Assembly: GCA_022457155.1 (NCBI GenBank)
Contig: JAJGOT010000494.1
Location: 476,501 to 540,500, forward strand
DNA from: Cladopsammia gracilis
Taxonomy: Eukaryota > Cnidaria > Anthozoa > Scleractinia > Dendrophylliidae
DNA length: 64,000 nt
Reading direction: 5' to 3'
The position numbers and the translations under genes were made by a program. This document shows, in pieces, positions 24,959 through 33,900 of the stretch (within the stretch, counting starts at the first letter, position 1; the number at the start of each line of letters is the position of its first letter). Below the pieces are notes generated by a model. That model ran no database searches, had not been told where the DNA came from, and was given only the letters and a program-made list of their open reading frames with translations.

Positions 24959-27900
24959 TGAAGGTGCTGCCTTTGCTATGATATCTGCAAATGGTTAGAC
25001 CTTCACGCGGCTCGGATGACCATTTAGAAATGGCAGTCCTGACTCCAGTAGGGGACGTAACCGCAGTGTCCTCATTAAGTTCTTTCGTGCTAAATACATT
25101 GAAACAAAATGATATTTTAATTAACTGTTGTGTTCCTTTAGGCTCAGCGCAAGATCTCTCAGCAGCAAACTGAAATTGATGTAAGTTTGAGGTTACACAC
25201 TCTATTTTGTCTTTAAATGGTTGACTTGAAGTAACATAATCAACAAATTCTTGTTTTATAGGACCTTAAGAATGCTAGAGAGCAGCTAGAAAAACAAAAC
25301 AAAGCCTTGGAAGTTGAATACACAGAGTTGAAGAGAAGGTCTATTTCTGTAGAAGCTGTAAGTACTGTCACTCACTCAAACTTTCCATGAGAACATAAAT
25401 GCCAGTAGGATTGAGGTCTGGCTTTTAGCGAGAAGTTGACAACCTGTCCGTTGATGAAGTGTGAAATCTTCATTATTATAGGAGAATAGATGTTTACTTA
25501 TTTATCATCTATTGTTGTTATTGTCTCACAGGAAATGACGAAATCCCAACAGATAGAAAAAGACATGGCCGAAGCCATAAATGATGTAAGTAAATTTTTT
25601 GAGTTGGAGAATGAAAAGAGAAAAACAGAAAAAAGATCCCTCCCCATTTTCAGCCTTGATATATTTTCATGTCCCAAACCATTGTTTTATTCACAGACAA
25701 ATGCTACACACAGTTAAAGAAAGTTAATTTGAAATGCAATTAAACTCGGAACCATTGCCGTGGTACTTATCTAAGTTCCTTAGCTGGTCAGCGGTTGTCC
25801 GCCATCAAGTCACGTGGTGTGGAGATTTTTGTTGTTGTTGTTGTTGTTTGTTGTTGTGGTCCAGGTGCCTTTGCAGGAGTGATTTCAGCTTTCCCTTGTT
25901 CAGCTTGCTCGCTTGCTGTTGTTAATTTGTTATGCAATAAACAAATACAAACAATTTGGTAAAGCTTGCTACCAGCCAAAACGTTATAACCAGTTTACAA
26001 AATAGAATTTTATACTTTTAAGATCAAGAACTAAACAGTTACTTTGATAAAACCCAAGATTGTAATCTTAACATTTAATGTTAAAAAGTTTTAACGCAAG
26101 TTAGAGATGCTGATGGTGTGATATAATGTGGTGGCAAAAAGAGAGGCGAAAACTCATCTGAGTTCAATGCGATCACTTTCGTAAAGTCACATGCTTTTAA
26201 AATGCTGTTCTCTTGTTAATCAGTCACAAGCTTCCTGAATTTCTACCAATGTTTCTGTCATAAAAAATCTCTGCATCTTTAGCCAGCAGCTAAAGTATAA
26301 AACTTGGTCATTTAAAAGCTAGGTATTAAATGCTTATATTGTAACCACTTGTCCTGTTAACCCTGACATCTTTTTCAAAATTCTTAATTATTGTATGATA
26401 TAAATGGAATGAAAAACCGGTAACTGTTTGTCCTGTGTTAAATAATAATTGTTTTTCAGCCTTTTTAAATTGATTGTTACTGACTGAGAACAAAGAACAT
26501 AAAAATTGACCTGTTTGGACTCGCTTATTTGTGTGAAATAATAGTGAACAAATTAAATCTAAGTAATGCATACGTTTAATGTTTAACAGACTGCGGTAAG
26601 CCCCGTGAAGCCCCGTGTTCTCCCCAGTGAACGGAAAGTAAGTAAAGCCGGCTGGCTGAAACACTCACACATAGTCATACACACACTGCCTTGTCAAGCC
26701 ATCTGCTTTAAATATGGTGTAAAAACACCTGGGGCATTTCCCTACATGTTATATGTAACTCGTTCTGAAACGGTGATTAAAATTTGTGAATTCCTTGTCT
26801 AAATTCCATTGCTTGCTTTTGCAAGTGTACTAATATCAGCCATTTTGCATCATACTGTAGCATTTACTTACGTAGCATGATTCTCAGCTGGTTCAAGGTC
26901 ACTCCATGGTCAAACCATGGTCAGATGAGGTCAAAAACAAGCCCTCAAACAAGGCACGTCAGACGGGGAAAGAAGGGGCAGTATGTAGCTCTTACAAAGT
27001 CTTCTCTGGTTTGCTGAGAAAACAATAGAACAAATAACACAACAATGGACCCCAGCCCTGAAAGCAATAGAGCTGTGTGACACCCAGGTCCAATGAAATA
27101 AGAGGTTAAGAGCTGCGTGGTATTTGGAGAGGAGGGAGGGGTGAGTGCGAGGGACTTTGGACCATCTGAGAATCAGGCTATCACTAACATGGCTAAATCC
27201 TCTTTGCTCTTTACAGAACAAGTTGTTCGTGGTTTGTATTTCAACACAGTGGCATTTGCTTCCTTGCAGCAATTTTCAGCACTTGTAGTCCCGAAGATAA
27301 ACAGAGTTCTATTTTTTGGTGAGGGATTTTAAAACTTATGCTTGGTGGTTTTTGTTTTATTTTCTTTCTTGATAGCCCGAGCCTGAGTTCCATGGAACAC
27401 TAAAGCCAGCAGATAATTTTAACCCTGAAAAAGATGCGGAGGCATTGAGGAAAGCCATGCAAGGATCTGGTAAGATAAGATGTTCTTTGGAGAGGAGGAT
27501 GACAAGCTTGAAGGGCACAGATGTCCAGAAATACAGGCAGAGGGGGGTCACACTTCTCCATGACTGGCATCACAAAGTGTCCTCACCTTTTAAAGTTCAC
27601 CAAAATACACAAAATTCTGTCACTTATGAAGTAATATGAAAACGACAAACTACTCTCGCAAATACGAAGTACTTGTTAAACAATACTTGTCTGCATTTCT
27701 GGAACTGTTATTTATATCCACATGTTCTTCTGACATCTGAGCTTTGGGCTCCTGAGAATTTGATAGACATCCACCTTGGGAAGTGATGTAAACTGAAATG
27801 TCTCACTTGGAGAACCCTGAACTTGAATATTAATTATACAAACTTTATATTCTAGACAAACAGCTCACTCAAAGTTCACTTACAAATAGCTAGCATTTCC

Positions 27901-30900
27901 TCTTTGAAAATGTCAACATACAAAAGCTTGACTTCGTTAATTCTGGCACCAAGTCATCAAGAAGAGCTGATCTCAAGATAGAAATTCTCTTCTAGTTTGT
28001 TGAGAATTTTATGCAGACTAGTTAGGAGAATTCATGTTTTCATATTAGTATGTACTTACATGAACTAACATATCAGGTTGTACTTAATTAACTTTGTATC
28101 CTTCCTGTCTACCCACAGGAAGTGACAAAGATGCCATTGTGGCAATTCTTGGAGCTCGCACTAACAAACAGCGACAGGAGATTGCTGCTAAATATCAACA
28201 AAAATATGGCAAGGTAACATATCTTATTGTTATTTTAACCTGCATAGCAGGTGCCAGTTAATTTATAGGGTGAAATTTTAAAGACGTGAAATTTCACCTC
28301 TAAGTAAGCGGGCGTATGATACACTGGCATGTTATTTTGGAAGCTGGAATTAAATGCCATTTGAAGTTTGGTAGAATGATTTGTCCATGTTTTGTATTCC
28401 TAATTTTGATTTTGCAATGCTTGGTTGTAAAAGTGTCCAATCTGTTTTGTAGACCCTCACTGATGACTTAAAATCAGAGCTGAGTGGAAAGTTTGAAGAT
28501 GCCATGGTTGGGTTGGTGATGGCTCCAGAATCCTATGATGCTGTCTCACTTCACGACGCTATGTCTGTAAGTTCTTCCAGCAGAAATGGCTAACACAGTT
28601 TTCTTCTCACTAGGCCTGTGTGCTTGACCAGTAATAAATTACATCCATGCTCCGTCACGCGTGACCAGTAATTTTGAGAATGAAACGAACATTTAAATAT
28701 TTCTTTGTAACGTCCGAGATTTGAATGAAACCTTGCAGATCTCTGTTGAAAACACTTTGAAAGTCACGAATTAACGGAAAATAACTTCGCTGCATGCATA
28801 AAAAACCTAATATTGTTCGGATATATAACATTTCAAACAAAATGATATTTTGTTGCCCTTTGTTTCCAAAATGCGGTAAAGTTCTCACGGGAATTCCGAA
28901 TCTCGGAATGAATTTTCAAAACCGACGCGTAATCTTGAAAACTCCATTCAATTTTTAAAAATACTGGTCACGCGTGACGGAGCATGGCTGTAAATGGTGA
29001 AGTTTCAACTTTCAGTCAAACAATCTGCTATGATAGTAAATTCCCTGCAAGTTGCTCTATAACCTTTCAATGTCTTCCAAGGTCAGTGGGCAGATCTACA
29101 AGAGCCTCCCCCCCCCCTCCCCCCACCCCCAATCTTGGAAAAAATTAGGTCCCAACGGCCAAAAAAGGTCTCTGTCTCCAACATTTTCACCCTGCCTCCC
29201 TCCCCCCTCCTTATTCATCCAGGGGTGGGGGGGGGGGGTTATATGATGACCCGCCACTGAAGGTTTACAGTTGTTGCACAGAGCAGATATTGATGCTAAC
29301 AGCTATTATTTTTCAAACTAAAGAAACATGATATAGTTACATCTATGTGAATAGTGATGCGTTTTCCGTAGCTCGTATTTTGAAAGAAGTCGCGTTCTGC
29401 ACTATTTTAAAATTTAAGCAGTGTACCATATACTGTAGTTGCTTAGCTAAATTTGAATTTCTTTCCTTGATTTACAGGGAATTGGAACTGATGAACAAGT
29501 TCTTGTAGAGATTTTAAGTTCACGCAGTTATGAGGTGAGTTTCCTTGTGTGTAAATTAAAATAGAAAAGTGTTTGCTTATAGTTCAGGATAATAAACAGC
29601 ACCACAGGAAAGTACTGTTCAATAGCTTTCATTTAAATGGTCACAGTTTAGGATTTCATCAACAGACTCAAAAGTTAGAATCACCTTGTAGAGCATAATA
29701 AACATTACCACAGGAAAGTACTGCTCAGTAGCTTTCATTTGAATGGTCACAGTTTAGGATTTCATCAACAGACTCAAAAGTTAGAATCACCTTGTAGAGC
29801 ATAATAAACAGTACCACAGGAAGGTACTGCTCAGTAGCTTTCATTTGAATGGTCACAGTTTAGGATTTCATCAACAGACTCAAAAGTTAGAATCAATCAG
29901 TCAACTCTTTCATTATTATACTAATTATACATTGTTGTTGTTGTTTCTTGTTGAATAAATTGTTGTTGTTGTTGCTCTGAAAGAATCACCTTGTAGAGCA
30001 TAATAAACATTACCACAGGAAAGTACTGCTCAGTAGCTTTCATTTGAATGGTCACAGTTTAGGATTTCATCAACAGACTCAAAAGTTAGAACCACTTTGT
30101 ACAGCATAATTAACAGCACCACCGGAAAGTACTGTTCAATAGCTTTCATTTGAATGGTCACACTTTAGGATTTTATCCACAGACGCAAAAGTTAGAACCA
30201 CCTTGTACAGCATAATAAACAGCACCACTGGAAAGTACTGCTCAGTAGATTCACTTGAATGGTCATACTGTAGGATTTTATCCACAAAATCAAAAGTTAG
30301 AACCACCTTGTACAGCATAATAAACAGTACCACAGGAAAATACTGCTCAATAGCTTTCATTTGAATGGTCACACTTTAGGATTTCATCCACAGACTCAAA
30401 AGTTAGAACCACCTTGTACAGCATAATAAACAGTACCACAGGAAAGTACTGCTCAATAACTTTCATTTGAATGGTCACACTTTAGGATTTCATCCACAGA
30501 CTCAAAAGTTAGAACCACCTTGTACAGCATAATAAACAGTACCACAGGAAAGTACTGCTCAATAGCTTACATTTGAATGGTCACACTTTAGGATTTCATC
30601 CACAGATTCAAAAGTTAGAACCACCTTGTACAACACAATAAGTAGCACAACTGGAAAGTACTGCTAAGTAGCTTTCATTTTAATGGTCACACTTCATCCA
30701 CAGACTCAAACTTTAAGTTAGGAATATAAGAATTTACGAACGAACAAACTTAAAGGTCATGTTTTAATTTTTTGACAGGAAATCCAAGACATAAAGTCTG
30801 CTTACACACAAAGTAAGTGGTTAAGTTTTTAATCTGAATTTCCTTGTGCATGTGTTACTCTCATTTTGTTTGTTTACTGATTCACAAACAATTTAATGCT

Positions 30901-33900
30901 TGTCATTTCTGTTTAGTTTATAGTGGAAAAGATGTTGTTAAAAAACTCAAAGAAGATACCGGTGGAGAGTTCCGAACCACTCTAATGAACTTGATGGAGG
31001 TATGAACTGTACATTGTGTCAACTGTCAAAATTTTGTAAGCTTTCCACGATTAATCTCAGCAGAATGGATATCACTGGAGAATCAATTCCAGAAGTCACG
31101 AGTTCGATTCTCGCCAGGGTCAAAGATTTTTTTTATTGCTGGTTTCCCAATATCCTTTCTTTTCTTTTACGCTTAGTAGTTTTGTGGGTTTATTCCTTCT
31201 TAGCACTCTCGTATACGCTTAAAATGTCATTTAGATTTATTCAGGTGATCGCTATGTTTACATCCAAGTCCCCTAATGACATCTGTTGTGAAGTTAATTT
31301 CATGAAGACAACCTTCAAGCTTTTTGATAGCGTGTTTAGTGTTGATTTTTTTGTTTTTATCTCACAGAAAAAACGCGATAGCTCAGATGAGGTTAACACG
31401 GACCTCGCTAAAGATGATGCTAAAAAACTTTTTGAGGTTGGTGTGTTTTACAACTATCTACACCCATTCTGCAAGAACTACCTTTATGGAAGGCTTCGTG
31501 GCCTGAAAAGGACGATGGACTTGTAATTCGGAGGTCACTGGCTTACGTCCTTCTCTCTGCAATGAATGTCCGAATAATTGCTTAAAATGCCCACTTTTGG
31601 TGTAAAGCTGTTTTCTTCTATGATAAAAGTTGATTCCCATAAATGTTTGTATGAAGGCTAAATATCTAAGAATCTCGCAGTAGTAACGGACATTGTTTTG
31701 CCATACTGTCAGTACAGGCCAAAATTCTTTGGAATTCAAGTTAGTTTTAATCTTTGAACTATAATATTGACGTAACTGTTGAGTTTTCGTTGTACTTCCA
31801 GGCTGGAGAAGGGAAAAAGGGAACTGACAAAGCAGTTTTTGTTGAAATTCTAACAGCACGAAGCTACGCACAACTACGAGCCACCTTTGACGCCTACAAA
31901 ACTGTAAGTATTTCAAAGTAGCACCATTATAAAGTCTCAGTTTGCGGAGTGATATTTTTGAAATTCTTGCCTACCAGAATTGAGAATAAACCTTGTGACA
32001 CTTGAGTGCTTTTCAATTGAGTGTCAAAAGTCATTTCGCTATTGCTTTGGTTTTGCATTACTATACTTTGTGATTGGCTAAAAAATCTCGCGCCACTATC
32101 TCAGCCAATCAGAAGTAAAACCAAAACCAATCGTGACTTGGTAGCACGCGTTTTCCCGCGCTTGGCGCCGGCTACATGTATTTGAACTATTTGCTACGAG
32201 TTCTGATTGGTTCATTTGATTGTCTGCATCTGTTGTGATTGGCCACTTTTACCTGTACGACACTGGCCTTAACAGTTTTTGTTTCCCCGAGACCCTGAAT
32301 ACTCCAGAGGCAAATACCTCCCAAATTAAAAAAATAAATAAATAAATAAAAAGCAGCGACGTTCAAAAAAGCGGTGAAGTTCAAGCGACTCTAACGAGAA
32401 CTTCAAAAAGGTTCAGGCTGGATTGCAGAATTCCCGGTCCACTTATATTTGCATCTCATTGAATAACGAGAGTGCCTATTGTTATTTGCCTCTTTCTGCA
32501 TAGCGTACCGACACATGTAAATGAATGGGCCGGGTATTCTGCAATCGCCCCAAAGTTTAATCAGGGAAATATTAGCAGAACAACAGTTTTGCTCGCGCGT
32601 TGATATGTTTAATTAGCGAATCAACAGTTTTACACGAACAAAGCAACAGTTATACACTTGCCTTCAAAATTAATTAGCAAAACAACTTTTTACATGCGTT
32701 TTAAGTCTAATTTGCAAGAATAACAATTTTGCACGCAAGTTAGTAAGTTTAATGAGTATTTATAAGTTTTGGTACACTTTTCAGTTGCCAAATCTGTGTA
32801 ATTGCAACACAGTATTTCTGTGAACTTCACAGGTCGCCAAAAAGGATATTATAGACTACATCAACGATCAGCTAAGTGGGGACTTGCGCACTGCATTGAA
32901 GGCGATAGGTAAGTTTATACACTCTTGTTTTTGTTCTGTTATACAGTCGAACCTCCGCTAACGGACACCTCCCGTAGGCGGACACCTCCCATAAGCGGAC
33001 ACTTAGTCGTTGTCCCAGCCACATACAAACACTACATTTTTAACCTCCCATAAGCGGACACCTCTCTTTAACAGACACTTTTTCTGGTCCCGAAGGTGTC
33101 CGTTTACGGGAGGTTCGACTGTACGTTGTTTCGCTTTTCCTATTACACCTGTTATTCCTCTTATGTGCCGTTTTTTGACAGAAAAGGTGACCACTTCATA
33201 TACCTTCCAAAGAAAATGATACCCCTTTTCATATACCTACAGTAGAACATTGCATCCCTTTACTATATCCTAGGAAGTACAAGGTATTTAAATGACAGTT
33301 TTCCTTACTCTTTTCCATAGTTCAACTCGTGAAATCCCTTCCCTTTTATATGCCTCCAACCTGGAACCTCCCAGTATAGTCCATTATAGGGAGTCCCTCC
33401 CTCTCCCCTCCAATCCCCCCTCCCCTCCCCCACGGGACTTGTGTATCTTTTTCGCCAACACGTAACAAATATACCGCAATACACCCGCGACATTTCCCAA
33501 GGTATTGAATTGTGATGTACACTTGTGTGTTTCAGTTCGCTGCGCAGAGAGCCCTCCTCTGTATTTTGCTGAAGTGTTGGAAAGAGCTCTGGACAAATCA
33601 AACAGCAAGACGGTCACTCGTGTTATGGTGACGAGAGCAGAGGTGAGTAGCTGGGCTGTCGAGCCAGTAAAGTAAGGTTAACATTATTTAGTATATACTG
33701 AAACAGTGGATAGCATTGTTGGCGCGCTCTGATTGGCTACTGAAACTCGGAATAGATTTTTGGATATTTACCTCGCCGCTTCGCGTCTCGGTAAATATCC
33801 ACCACTACCCACCTCCACTTCGGTGAATAGTTGTTAATTATAACTGTTAAACTGTAAGTTACAAACCTGGACAACACTTCTAACGAACTAATCAAAACTA

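Larger units (their letters stand above)
24758..26637 (+). other. Linker exons 24-28 joining the coiled coil to the annexin core
   Basis: Exons 24758-24793, 25142-25180, 25262-25357, 25532-25585 and 26590-26637 are all multiples of three, all phase 0, and all flanked by AG and GT. They encode residues 1052-1142. The first four continue charged heptad sequence (DLKNAREQLEKQNKALEVEY, then EMTKSQQIEKDMAEAIND). The fifth is a Pro-containing hinge (TAVSPVKPRVLPSERK). The first Met in this block is in the fourth exon, so the first three would be pointless as coding sequence for a stand-alone annexin. An alternative donor after ACTGCG in the last exon (GTAAGC at 26596) would shorten it to six bases. 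Confidence 0.7.

Noticed and set aside
30136..30372. Minus-strand frame with repeated IEQYFPVVLFIMLYKVVLTF protein repeats
   Set aside because: It is the translation of the 106-bp tandem array. The protein repeat follows from the DNA repeat, and the frame breaks where units differ in length.
29584..30718. CRISPR-like regular repeats
   Set aside because: The repeats are contiguous, without unique spacers, and lie in an intron of an animal gene.
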